Of a DNA stretch of 64,000 nucleotides, positions 12,128-24,059 are shown in pieces. This DNA comes from Liquidambar formosana (taxonomy: Eukaryota; Streptophyta; Magnoliopsida; Saxifragales; Altingiaceae). Numbering within the stretch: position 1 is the stretch's first letter; every line of letters begins with the position of its first letter. Both the position numbers and the translations under genes were made by a program. The stretch spans positions 48,345,425-48,409,424 of the forward strand of contig CM077820.1 in the NCBI GenBank assembly GCA_039720395.1, given 5' to 3'. Under the pieces are notes generated by a model, which had not been told where the DNA came from, made no database searches, and was given only the letters and a program-made list of their open reading frames with translations.

Positions 12128-13720
12128 TGGGGTGGGGCGTGGGTCGGCTAAGGGAAGAAAGGAAGGGACAATTCCGCAATACCATTCCCAACTGGATCAC
12201 CTACCGCACGGGGCGACCTAACAAATGAGATCGCCCGCCTGTCAACATGCTGAAAGGAACGAATGCTGTGCACGTGGCCGGCCGTCTTCTTACTAACCTC
12301 CTCCGATTAATCGCCGATTCAAAACTTTAAAATTTAGTTGGAGGAGCAGGGGCCATCTAACCAACAAATTTTGTCATTATTTCATAAATATTTTGATAAT
12401 TGTTGCTGTCCTCCTCAGGAGTACCTCTTCCCCAAAGCCAGCCTCCTTAGAAAAATTATAAATGAAAGATTAGATTTATTTATTTAGTTATTTTGCCTCT
12501 GTTTCTTCTTTTGTTTAAATTTCCCATTATTCACCCTTTGAAAAATATTTTAAAAAATGTAAAATTATTGTAACATTTTTTATAAGTAAAAAATTCTGAC
12601 AAAACAAAATTCTGACCACAACTCATATAAAGCTTTAAAGAAAAAATAAGCAAAATTTTGTAAATAGAATTTCATTAAAATATAAAGGAGCGAAAAAAGA
12701 AAAAAAAAGGGTGATCTCTCAAAATATCTTGTAGATTGTTTGTATTCTTTTGAAGAAGAAAAAGAAGATAGCATTGTAGCTGTTAGAGTGTTAGGTAGTG
12801 TTTACATGTTAACATTGGGCAACAAGTTGGCTGAATTCAGTTTTAGCAAGACGCCTAGATTTGAATTGGGGTTGAAAATTTTCTATTATAAATTTAAAAT
12901 TCAGTGTTAAAAAAAAAATAAAAAATTGATTGGTTATAAAATTTAGAACTAGTGAATTAATATATTATTTTTATATTAAAAAAAGAAAGTTGAATTTTGC
13001 CCATATTAAAAAAATTAAGGTTGACCAAACATTCACCAATTTGGACATAGTTGGAATTGGCCCAACTATATATATAATATAATATGTAATTAAGTAGTTT
13101 TTTTTAGTCATAAAAAAAAATAGATTTTTTATCATTCAATACTTCAATAATTTTTTGTGTGATTGACATTTTGTTAAATTCACATTTAGATTAGATATTT
13201 ATCGCATACATATCATACATGTCAAATATCACATTGACTAGATGTCATATAAATAGTTATTTGATCTATAACCTCACATTTGCAATCAATGAAAGATCTC
13301 TTATTCTTGAATGAAATAACTACAAATTTCCGACCACGATGACGTTTATAGGAGAAGCATGTAATCTAACAATAAATGTCGCAGAACATAAGTATCATAA
13401 AAAGATATAAAAAAAATGTTATTACACTCTCTTAGTCTCTCTCTATTTAGATATGATACGAATTTTTTACACCTTTTTGAAGATGTTAGATCTTGCAAGA
13501 TCCAATGGCTTTAACAAAAAAAAAAATGGATATAGAGATCACTATGGGACCGACGATTTAAGAATAGTTTAAAATATTTTATCCCTTAATTTTCACCATA
13601 GTTTACAAATATTCATTGTAAAACAAACAAACTATAGTGTCATCTTAATTTCAAACCAGCTAACGGTCCTCCCATCGCTACGCTGAACGTACTACTCAGC
13701 TTCATACTATCACTGCCTCC
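11534..13720. other. Spacer upstream of copy 2
   Basis: No gene seen. A poly-T tract of more than 30 bases lies at about 12090-12126. Small patches of poly-A/T and AT-rich DNA make up most of the rest. The promoter of copy 2 occupies the end. Confidence 0.5.
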
Positions 13721-13724
13721 CTCC

Positions 13725-13734
13725 TATATATATA
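13725..13734 (+). promoter_or_regulatory. TATA box and CT-rich leader, DHQD/SDH copy 2
   Basis: TATATATATA lies about 90-100 bases before the ATG at 13824. A CACCAAACCCCC stretch and a (CT)n leader ending at about 13812 follow, a common arrangement for plant 5' leaders. Confidence 0.6.
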
Positions 13735-13823
13735 CACCAAACCCCCTTCATACGCAGACACTACCAAAAACAGCATAAGACGTTCAACGTCTCTCTCTCT
13801 CTCTCTCTCTCCCCACCAAAAAT

Positions 13824-16800
13824 ATGACTCTCGGAAGCGTTCCGGTACACTTTATTCATTCCGATTCCCACTTTCCCGAGAAAATATTTTCCCTAGAAAA
13901 TCTCTATAAGCTTAATAACTCTTTTTTATTTTTGTTTGGTGTAATTGTAGTTGGCCACTTCTGAACTAAAGATCGGAGATGGACTTCGGAGGAATTCCAC
14001 GATGATTTGCGCGCCGGTAATGGCGGAATCCGTCGACCAGATGCTTATTCAGATGCAAAAGGCGAAGGAACTGGGCGCCGACCTAGTCGAGGTTCGATTA
14101 GATTACTTGAAGGGATTCAGTCCAAAGCAGGATCTTGAAATCTTGATCAAGCAATCACCTTTACCAACTCTCATCACTTACAGGTATTGACTTCACTCAG
14201 ACTCAATGTATATGGCAGTATCTATTTGTATAATTGTTCAGAGTCTGTGTAGTAGTAGTAGTAGTGGATTGCAAATGTCTGAATTGTGAGGGTTTAGTGG
14301 AATTGGGAAATTTGGACGGTGTCATGAGCAGTGGGCTACGCATTCCATCGGTAATCTCAACTTTTTATTCTCATCTGATGTGACAGTTGATGTGGCATGC
14401 CATATCAGCAAACCACTTGACGTTCAAAGCTGACATGGTGTTGTTGGTTAGTTCTACGCCATCAAACCATATATCTTTTAAGATGGTATGCTGATGTGGT
14501 GATGCCACATCAGCTGCCACATCAGATGGGAAAGAGAAGTTGGGAAAGCCAATGGGAAGAATAGCATTTTGCTTGTGTTATGAATTAGTTGAGTTCTTGA
14601 TTTTGTGCATTGCTTGTGCATAATTTAAGAGTTATATCTTATGGAAAATGCTATTCTTCCCAAACTTTTTCTCAATTTTTTTTTCTTCTCATTTTACGTG
14701 GTAGTTGAGATGGCAATGCCACATCAACTAAGTTGTTGATGTGATGACTCCATATCAGTTGCAACATCAAGTAGCTTGCTAATGTGATGTGGCGACACCA
14801 TGTCATCTACCACGTTTGATGGGGAAAAAGATTAGGAAATGGGTGGGGGAAGAATAGCACTACTCATAACTTACTATTAATTAGAGGACAGTGCACTATG
14901 CATGTGGGAATAATTACTAAGGGCAGTTTATCAAGGATTGACTCATGGAACATATAGACAAAGTGGATGTAGCATGTTTTTCTCTTTTTTAGTTCAAACT
15001 AATTATTATTACCAATTTACCCCCTTTAAATTTTTTTTTTTTTTTTCTCATTACAAAGTAGTAGAATGGGAAATGTTGTTATTACCAAGAGAGAGACCAA
15101 AAAAGGAGTTCCTTTTATCTATAGTACTAGAAGCATATGCTATGTGTGTAAGTGCGGTTATCTAAGATTGACATGTGAAAGGTGGAAGATAAAATAATGT
15201 GGGTTGCAGACTTGCAATAGTTTTTTCTCTTTCAATTCAAATTAACGTATTAATACAAATTTTCCCCTTTGATTTTTTAGTTATAAAGTAATGATAGGGG
15301 TACTTCTGGGATTTAATGGGGAAGAGACCAATTGAAAGACCAAAAGGATTTTCCCTGTATATAATGGGGTTTTTGTTATTAGGACCAAATTTTGTATTAC
15401 CAACTCCCTTAAAAGCATTTGGACCCACCCCTTTTGAGAGAGTTGGTAATACCAAATTTGGTCCACATAACATTGTCCATGTAATAGTATGGATTTTGCT
15501 ATTTAAACCAAATTTGGTATTACCAACTCTCTCACAAGGGGGTGAGCCCACCCCCTTGTGGGAGAGGCTTACCCCCTTGTAAGAGAGTTAGTAACACCAT
15601 ATTTGGTCCCATCTATCATTTTCCTAAAAGTGTAGGTTATAAAAAGGGAAGACTTCCTTTTGGTTTCACAATTAGTCTTTTCCCAATTGAATGTCAAAAA
15701 TTGTCCCTATTACTACTCTATAACTAAAAATTGAAGGAGGCAAACACTAATATCATATCAATTATAACTAGAAGAGGAAAAATTGCTATGCACCCACGTT
15801 CTTTTATCTTTCGCAATCCACATGTCAACTTTTGGTAACCGCTCTCACATGCATAGCATGTACTACCTTCTAGTACAATAGTAATAGATAATGCACTTCT
15901 CTTCGCGCTATCATTGAATACGCCAATAAATTTTGTATATGTCAAAACTTGAAAATTACTTCATTGTCATAAGTCCAATTTTATGTTGGAAATTAACCAA
16001 GTCATTTTTGGTTCTAGATTGTTTTGTTAAACTATATCGACATTAAGACCACAAAAAGATCTAAATCTGTGACCATGGATCTTTCTTCGTTCAAGGTTGA
16101 GAACCAGAAATCAGACGAGGACAGATGCACCAAACAGCTTCATGGATTGTCAACAAGCACCAGCTGAGGCTGTGTGTTTGTTGACACTTCTAAGAAAAAT
16201 GTTATGGAGTGGGCTTGAGGGATTTGATTTTAAGTCTTACATTTGTTTTCTTAATGTATATTATGTGAGGCCATACATGTAAAGGTATGTTGCGACGTGT
16301 TTTAGAAGGAAAATGCTAAACATGTAGTAGCATGTTTTTATCAGTCAAAGAAGTAAGCCCCTTCTTGAAAGAGTGACTGCCACGACATCCCGTGGATGCA
16401 GCACCACTCATTCTCAAAAGGTTTTCAAATAGTTTTACCTTTTCCTCTAAAGTGTACAGGAGAAGTTAATTTGATTGGAAACTTAGCATCAAAATAGTTA
16501 ATTTCTTCACTGTTTCTATTTCGATTCACATCCATCTGCTTCATCACATGCAGACATAACATATTGTTGATGTCTTGCTCATGCATCAATCCGTCTTTGG
16601 TATTGTTCAATTGAAATCCATTTCAATTATTTTTCTTATTAGGAACTATAGTTTAAAAATGATTTTAAAATCTACTACGAATTTCACACAAATTTCTGAA
16701 AATAGTTGGATGTAACATGTTTTCTTTTTTCTTATTATCAGATATATTTTAAGTTATTCGTCATAGTTGTCTGTCAGCTGAGATAATAAGTATTCCATTA

Positions 16801-19800
16801 GCACGTAAATTCTCATTCTGCTCCACAATATTTCTTATGGGTCATGTACTTTGTAGACCAATATGGGAAGGCGGTCAATATGATGGTGATGAAAGCAGGA
16901 GACAAGATGCGCTGCGTCTAGCCTTGGAACTGGGTGCTGATCATATTGATGTTGAGCTTCAGGTTTCCTTCTAGTCAACAATCCTTCAAATACTTAAATT
17001 ATTTTTCAATTGAGTTGTTTCTTAAATGCCAATAGACCTTCAGTTAGACAACAATCTATTTTATATGTGTTTCTTGTATTTTTACTTTTGTGAAGCTTGC
17101 CACATGAGATATAAAACACATAATTTTCTATTCAAGATCATTTTCCTTTTCTGCATTTGTATTTTCTTGGCTTGTTTGTGCAGTTCCAGGAACCCTTAAT
17201 CGAATGAATGCTTCAGTGATAAGCTCTGCTTATTATTTCACCGGTAATTTTGCGGCTACAAAAATAGAAAAGTACCTTTCCAGCCAAACTCACCACTTCC
17301 TTTTCTTGACAAAATCTTTGTCTTCCATGTGGATGTACTATTTTACTCAAGCTAAAGATTCTTTCAGATTCATTTGGAATCTTTCAGTTAAAGATATGGA
17401 TAAGATATTTCTATAACAAATAACCAAGGCTCCTTAACTGCAGTAGGCTCTACCCTTATTCTGTACTTTTTGTAATGGTGCTCTTGAAGTCATTGCTTTT
17501 GTTCTTCTCATTATTGTTATGGTTTATGGCTATCACAGTTCCCAAAAACAATTTACTAAGATTTATAATTTTGCCCTTTAAAGGTAGCTCCTGAGTTTTA
17601 CAATTCCCTTCGAGGAAAGAAGTCTGAAAAGGTCAAAATCATTGTTTCTTCTCACAATTATCAAAATACTCCATCTTCTGAGGATATTGGCAATCTTGTG
17701 GCGAGAATACAAGCTACTGGAGCTGACATAGTGAAGATTGCAACAACTGCCCAAGACATCACAGATTCGGCCCGAGTTTTTCAAGTGCTTGCGCATTCTC
17801 AAGTAAGTAACTTACATTCCATGGTAATGCTTTATGAATTGCAAGTTTCTTTCTCTTATGAAACAATGTTCTTCTTCAAGGCTCTTGAGGGCCAAGATGG
17901 ATGAGGTGAGGTGATAGGTCCACGCGCTTAGTCCCACATTGCCTACAAGTGAAAAGGGTGGGGTGTTACAGTGGCTGGTTTTTTTATTTTTTTTCCCTTG
18001 GTGTTGGGGGAGGGGGGGAGGGGGGGGGGGGAGTATTCATTGTACTTTGGGTTTGAATGATAGATTAGAAAATTTGGATATATAATATCAAAAAAGCAGC
18101 TCAAAAGCTAGAAAATGTTAAAAAAGGAAAATTTTGCATGTTGAAAAATTAAGAAAGAATAAAGACTTGAAGATGATAAGATTGGTTAAAATTCAGAAAG
18201 TATTTTGGGAATGAATTGTGATTGAGAAAAGAAAGATTATAGAGCCATCAATCGAGAGAGAAAGAGAGAGAGAGGAGAGGTTTACGTATTAAAATGTGGT
18301 TGACAGTTATCAAATAGTAATCATCATTTGTAAAATAATTTCTAAATTTTAATACTATTACAGCATACTGGCAACATGAAAATCTCGTTTTTATGCAGTC
18401 TGCTTTTCTAAATTTTACAGTGAAGAAACAGAACTTTTATAGAGCCATCAATCTCGTTTTTATGTTAATGATAAAATATTCACTTTAAGAGCGAAAGAGT
18501 TCTGCACCTACTATCAGGTTCCGTGTGGGTGCTAGTAACAGAAGTATCTGATTCTTATGTTTCTCAAGTTTGTTATAATTCTTGCCATAGCACTATTATG
18601 CTTACAGTTCTATCTATAGTTTGCTCATGACACGTCAACTGCAATTGTAGGTCCCAACAATAGGAATTGTTATGGGTGAGAGGGGTTTAATGTCACGGAT
18701 ACTTTGCTCCAAATTTGGTGGATATCTCACTTTTGGTTCAGTTGAGGCGGGGATAGTATCAGCTCCTGGGCAACCAACCGTAAAAGATCTGTTGGATTTA
18801 TACAATTTCAGACAGATAGGGCCTGATACCAAAGTACATGGTGTTATTGGGAAACCTATTGGTCACAGCAAGAGTCCGCATCTGTACAATGCAGCGTTTA
18901 AGTCTGCTGGTTTTAATGGAATTTATCTTCCTTTGTTGGTTGATAGCGTCTCGGATTTTCTCACCACCTATTCATCCCCTGATTTTGTTGGATACAGGTA
19001 AAATCTCCTCATGGGTAGATTTAGACCTAAAACGTCTTAATATAATATATTTAATTATGTAATCTGTTCCAAAATATTAATTCCTCGATGGTTCTGTTGC
19101 ATTGATTCTTTTGAAGTGATTAGCACTCTTTATAATGTTCTGGTATTTTTCTCCATTCTTTTATGTTATTTGATGAGCAAGGTTTTAGTCTTTGACTTCA
19201 TTGTAAGAGTCAATTGCTTTGAAAGTGGAATTGTTCTGTTAACCTTAATGGAAGACGATGCAAGCATTTAGGAATTATGGAATTATGCAAGTATTTGGGA
19301 ACTCTTTAAAAAAAAAATTTATGAAAAATGAAGTAAGCATAAATCAGAGAAGGGAAAAAAAATTAGATTCTTGTTCTCTTTCAGTGTTTGAAAGTAATGT
19401 TTTAGAAGTAATGGAAATCTTTATGCATTTTGACATTGAAATAAAACAATAAACTAGCTTAGGTCCCTTTTTTGAGAAAAAAGAAAAAAAAAAATCCATC
19501 TAATCTCTCTTTTTGTGTCTTTCCTTGACATATTTAGAAGCTTGGTTGCTTTCACAATTATTAAATTTAGGGTGCTAACAATTTGGTTTTGGAAACTATA
19601 GTTATCAAAGTTTTTGGGATTTAGCAAACTTGGCTGCACTGCTGTAATGCCGTGTTACTTCTGCTAACTTCAACTGAAGTTCTATAATTTAAAGTGGGAA
19701 TCTATTTATTTGAAGTCGGATTTTGTATGAACTGTTTTTGGAATCAAATTCCTGATAATTCGTTAGTTCCCTACCTCCATCTTCCTTCTTTTGTCCCTTC

Positions 19801-22800
19801 TTTGAATACCTAATATACCAAATTATTATTATTATTATTATCATTTTATCGGATAATACACCAAATTATTACTCATAAATATTTTCAAGTTTTTGATTCG
19901 TGAACACATCAAGTTGCTTGTGTATGCAATATATATGGCTGAAGGATAAATCTATTTTTTGTGAGATTTAGTCTACCAAAATAATATGGTTTTGGCCATT
20001 GAGGATTTTCTGGAGTATTGTTCTCTTAGAAATGAAATAACAAAAATTATTTTGAAAACAGTTACACAATTCCCCACAAGGAGGCTGGACTCAAATGCTG
20101 TGATGAGATTGATCCAGTTGCCAAGGTATTTCATGACCTCTTTACTTTGCTTTGTTCATTGACATATTGTCATTGCAGTGTTTGCCCTTGTCATAACTAG
20201 TCCAGAACTTCACAAATCAGTTTGTCTGGGGAGGTATTTGTGCCCTCTTTTTAGAGTTGTACATGATAAACTAATCTCTTGATCATATCCTTCCAGGCAA
20301 TTGGAGCTATAAGTTGCATGATCAGGAGACCTGATGGGAAGTTGATGGGGTATAATGTCGATTATCTTGGAGCTATTGCAGCTATTGAGGAAGCACTACG
20401 AGGTTTCTAATGTGTTTAAAAGCTATGCAAGATTCTATTTGGCCCTAAAAAAATAAAATAAAAAAATCCAAGCTTCTTTTTTTTTTCTTTTTGACTCAAC
20501 TTTTTTCTATTGCAGCTACAAATGGTGCAAGCAATGGATCTGGTTCACCCTTGGCTGGTAAGCTTTTTGTTGTCATTGGAGCTGGAGGTGCTGGAAAGGC
20601 ACTTGCTTATGGTGGAAAAGAAAAGGGAGCGAGAGTCGTAGTTGCCAATCGCACTTATGGTAAGAATCTTTAATTTCATTTTATAGTCTCCTAAATTAAT
20701 TTATGATTTATGTAATTTAATGGCTTGTTTGTGAATGTGGTATAAAAATACTTAGATGAACGTCAATTTAAAAATTTATCCTGTTAAAAAATTTTAGTAC
20801 TTCAAATTCCATTTTTAGCCCAAAAGGTTTATTTCGCAAACCAATTATCTTGGCTCGCTAGATATTCTAATCAGGAATTATTTTCCTGGTCCCCATTTTA
20901 ACTTTGAATGAAATATAAGATCTAATATTCTAAAACAGAAATGACCTCATTTAACAGTTTATTATTGTTCTAGTTGTTAAAAACAGATAATAAAAATAAA
21001 TAATAATAATAATAATAATATTTGTGAGATTCAAATAGTCCAGGGAAAAGTTTATGAAAGCGAATGTTTTCATGGGATGAAATAAAATATAAGTATCATT
21101 TTAATTGAAAATGGAGTGTAGTATTCTAGGGCATAGCGCAATTGATTCAAATTAGGCAATAAAAAACTCCTTTATGTTTTCTCCATTCATTTTGCTTTGT
21201 ATCAGTTGTGAGAAAGTTATAGATGAATGGCATTTGAAATACAGAACAAGGACCATATTTATGTTTTCTACTTGTTGCACATGTGAAACGTGTTTGACTT
21301 GTGGAACTATTTATTGAGCGTCATTTAGGACTGTATATTCAAAATGAAAAAAAAAAGATATTTTGCTAGCCTTGTACTAATGAATATTATTCTATTTCTA
21401 GTTACTAACGCAGAGGATGATTTATGTTCTCTTCTGACAGAAAAAGCTAAAGAGCTTGCCAATAAAGTTGGGGGGGATGCTATCACTCTGGATGAGTTAG
21501 ATGATTTCCATCCAGAAGATGGGATGATTCTTGCAAACACGACATCTGTTGGAATGAAACCAAATACTGATTTGACGCCCATATCTAAGGTTTGCTCTAT
21601 CCCTCTCATTTTCTCATGTTACATGCTTATTGTAGATTGAATGCAAGGGTTCTGGGAAACCTTGGCACTTCTCATGGTTGGACATTCAGGGAAATTGAAT
21701 TGCTCCATTTGTGTTGCATGCATTTTTTTTCTTTAGAAATCATCTTGGACAGGGCCAGTCATCACTGATCATTAATCATTACAAATGGTTGTGAAAGTCT
21801 GAGGCACCATTGTTAGCTTGATGTACATTGTTGGCCCATTCCCTAATAGGGTGTTCTAACATGGTTTTAGAACAGGGGTCTTGTGTTCGAGCCCCTACAA
21901 GCGTGTTATTGCCTTGGTGTTGTCCCTTTATTCTCCCATGGAAGTCTGTTCCCATGCAGGAGACCTCACGTGCGATGGGCGTGAAATCCCTTGGATTACA
22001 TTATTCTCCCCCTCTAACAGCTTGGGCTTTTAGATGGGTTGGCTAGCTACCAACCATCATACCATAAAATCCAAAACTGATTCTATACCATCAAATGTGG
22101 TGATGACTCCCATTTACTTTGATAGCAACATGACCTTCATTGGTTGTGTAAAAGATAATGAACCATTCTATGTCATGGGCTCCAAGGGTGCGGTATTAAA
22201 TATTTTATTTTGCATTTGCATATGCGCCGTTATCACAATGCCCTTTTGTTTTTTTTGGTCTGAATTATCACAATACAGTTAACAAATATGAGTCACACAC
22301 CATTCTACTGAAGTCGCATATAATAATTATATTCAGTTTGTCCCTCCATTATTTTTCTCGTGAGTCAAAACATCAGTAATAGCACAGGATTATTTGTTAC
22401 AATCATACACCATTATGGAAACCTAGAGAAATAATATCCTCAACTCCCTAACTTTGAATTGAAAATGGCCTCTTATCATTTGAAATCTCTCTCCAGATAC
22501 AAAAGAAAAATATCGCTTCATTCTCTGCAGAAACTTCTACATGTAGTTACTCATATGATACAAATCATTGCATTTATTTTTTCCAGATCTAGATGAACCT
22601 ACCTCAAACATTAACAAATCAACTACCAGAATGCGGTGGAGATATCATCCCAAATGTTATTCTCCTTTAAAATTAGACTACAAGGATATGCATGATATAG
22701 TTTATTGTGTTAATACATAGGGATTGCAATAGTCATTTTCTTTATAAAATATTCCACCCACGCATGCCAATAATATATAAGAAGTTGGATCCGTATCTGC

Positions 22801-23306
22801 AACGTTTTCGTATAGGGTCTTGTTTAATTCAAGGAACTTATCATGATATTATCTAGCTCATCAAATTTGCACTAGATGCACTAATCAGTAATCACCAATG
22901 GTATACTGTTAATTCTCATTTTCCAAAAAGGCTGACAATATTTATTTTTCCTGTTTTCTCTTTGGCAGAAAGCTTTGAGCCATTACTCTCTGGTTTTTGA
23001 TGCCATTTACACACCAAAATGGACCAGACTCTTGCAAGAAGCACAAGAGTCTGGAGCCACAGTTGTTTTCGGGACGGAGATGTTCATCAATCAAGCATTT
23101 GTACAGTTTGAAAGGTTCACAGGTTTGCCTGGTAAGATGAAAACCCAACAAACTTAATACATCTAAAATTTTATTTCTATACATATTTAAATTTTTTCCT
23201 TACTTTATCCCAACCTTATTCTTCTACTTTCTCATGATCTTTGCTTCATTTTTCAATTGCAGCACCGAAAGAACAGATCAGGGAAGTCTTGGCAAGAAAT
23301 ACATAG
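13824..23306 (+). CDS. Bifunctional 3-dehydroquinate dehydratase/shikimate dehydrogenase, copy 2
   Basis: Shikimate-pathway enzyme with the same two domains and 11-exon layout as copy 1: 13824-13844, 13951-14183, 16857-16962, 17584-17802, 18651-18997, 20062-20125, 20297-20402, 20516-20659, 21441-21589, 22969-23131, 23263-23306. It is open throughout, 531 residues. DHQD motifs: VEVRLD, SSHNY (His144), VKIATTA (Lys171), SAPGQPT. SDH motifs: GHSKSP (Ser266, Ser268), TIPHKE (Thr311, Lys315), GAGGAGK, NRT, YTPK and a C-terminal NQAFVQ. The usual GAVN asparagine is Ser336 here, and the usual NTD is NVD (Val351-Asp352), so the catalytic Lys/Asp pair stays but two conserved substrate-site positions differ from copy 1. 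The ATG is in a 21-base microexon (MTLGSVP). No clear transit peptide is visible, so a cytosolic isoform is possible. Introns are enlarged by MITEs. Confidence 0.92.
14331..14568. mobile_element. MITE A in intron 2 of copy 2
   Basis: An inverted-repeat element. TCATCTGATGTGACAGTTGA on the left pairs with TCAGCTGCCACATCAGATGG on the right, and both arms contain the GATGTGGCAT motif. The right end carries GGGAAGAATAGCA, the same terminus as the neighbouring MITE B; the left terminus is degraded. No coding capacity. Exact ends and target duplication are not resolved. Confidence 0.55.
14648..14860. mobile_element. MITE B in intron 2 of copy 2
   Basis: Termini TGCTATTCTTCCC and GGGAAGAATAGCA form an inverted repeat, with internal inverted ACGTGGTAG / TACCACGT-type arms. 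It belongs to the same family as MITE A, about 80 bases upstream. Non-autonomous; target duplication not resolved. Confidence 0.55.
15119..15885. mobile_element. Foldback element in intron 2 of copy 2
   Basis: A large imperfect palindrome. GTACTAGAAGCATATGCTAT at 15124 pairs with CATGCATAGCATGTACTACC near 15848, and the pairing continues inward through GACATGTG/CACATGTC. The centre has nested inverted copies of ACCAAATTTGGTATTACCAA and CCCCCTTGTG. A partial direct copy of one arm lies just upstream (about 14980-15120). No transposase gene. Ends are approximate. Confidence 0.55.
21828..22045 (+). repeat. SINE- or TRIM-like retroelement remnant
   Basis: Within intron 9 of copy 2, the stretch containing AACATGGTTTTAGAACAGGG followed by GTGTTCGAGCCCC resembles a frequent plant repeat. 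Such repeats carry either a tRNA-type B box or a primer-binding segment related to initiator tRNA-Met. Ends and target duplications are not seen, so the class is uncertain. Confidence 0.3.
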
Positions 23307-23420
23307 AAGGGAATTTGTTCTTTTAATGCCTCGCTGCAGCTGGATCTATGTTTCCCCAATACAGCTAACTCGTTTCGATTTCTGTACTGTGTGATTAGCC
23401 GTTGAGTAATCTGTTGTATC

Positions 23421-23427
23421 AATAAAA
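23421..23427 (+). terminator. Polyadenylation-type signal, copy 2
   Basis: AATAAAA lies about 115 bases after the stop codon of copy 2, matching in position the signal after copy 1. Confidence 0.5.
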
Positions 23428-23439
23428 TATTCATTGTCA

Positions 23440-23667
23440 TTTATGCTAGACTTATGATCATAAATCCTGAAATTGTTTGGATCATGATATGCTATAGGAT
23501 GTTCAAATGTGGCCGTTTGATAGGTCAGAACCTCGAGAAAGGATTTGTGCAGCCAATCCCAAATTGTTGGGTTAAGGCTCCTGTGTTTAGCTAGTGGATT
23601 ATATCAATCTCCTCTTTTTTATTCAAATTTATCTCAAGAAATCTATTTGGCTATTTGCTGCTTCTTT

Positions 23668-23699
<32 letters not shown>

Positions 23700-24055
23700 G
23701 GGGGGGGGGGGAACAAGTCGCCAATATAGACTATTAGATTGATTCATTATATGTTGGTATCCATCTTGCCAGGTAGATGAATCTGTTCTTCCTCATTAGG
23801 TCGATTTTCCATTTGGGTATGATATAAGCAAATATCAAAAGAGACGGCATCCAAAAACGAGCAATTTTTTTTTTTTTTTTTTTTTTAAAAATTTTTGGGA
23901 AGGCATGGTAAGCACCTTTTTCAGAAACTCGAAAATGTTTATGATGCATGGGTTTTAGGCATCGGAATGAGACTTGCACTGCTAAATTTCTATCATTATC
24001 AGGTAACCTTGAATAATTCAGTTTCATGTTGAAACATGTATTTTGAATCACAAAG
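23440..24055. other. Spacer with homopolymer junction
   Basis: No gene is seen. A run of about 30 T followed directly by about 14 G lies near 23671-23712, and another poly-T lies near 23865-23886. Such junctions are hard to sequence and length errors are possible. Confidence 0.5.
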
Positions 24056-24059
24056 AAAA

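Noticed and set aside
11967..12221. Open frame with Phe/Leu-rich stretch
   Set aside because: The frame is produced by a long poly-T tract and pyrimidine-rich DNA, not by coding constraint.
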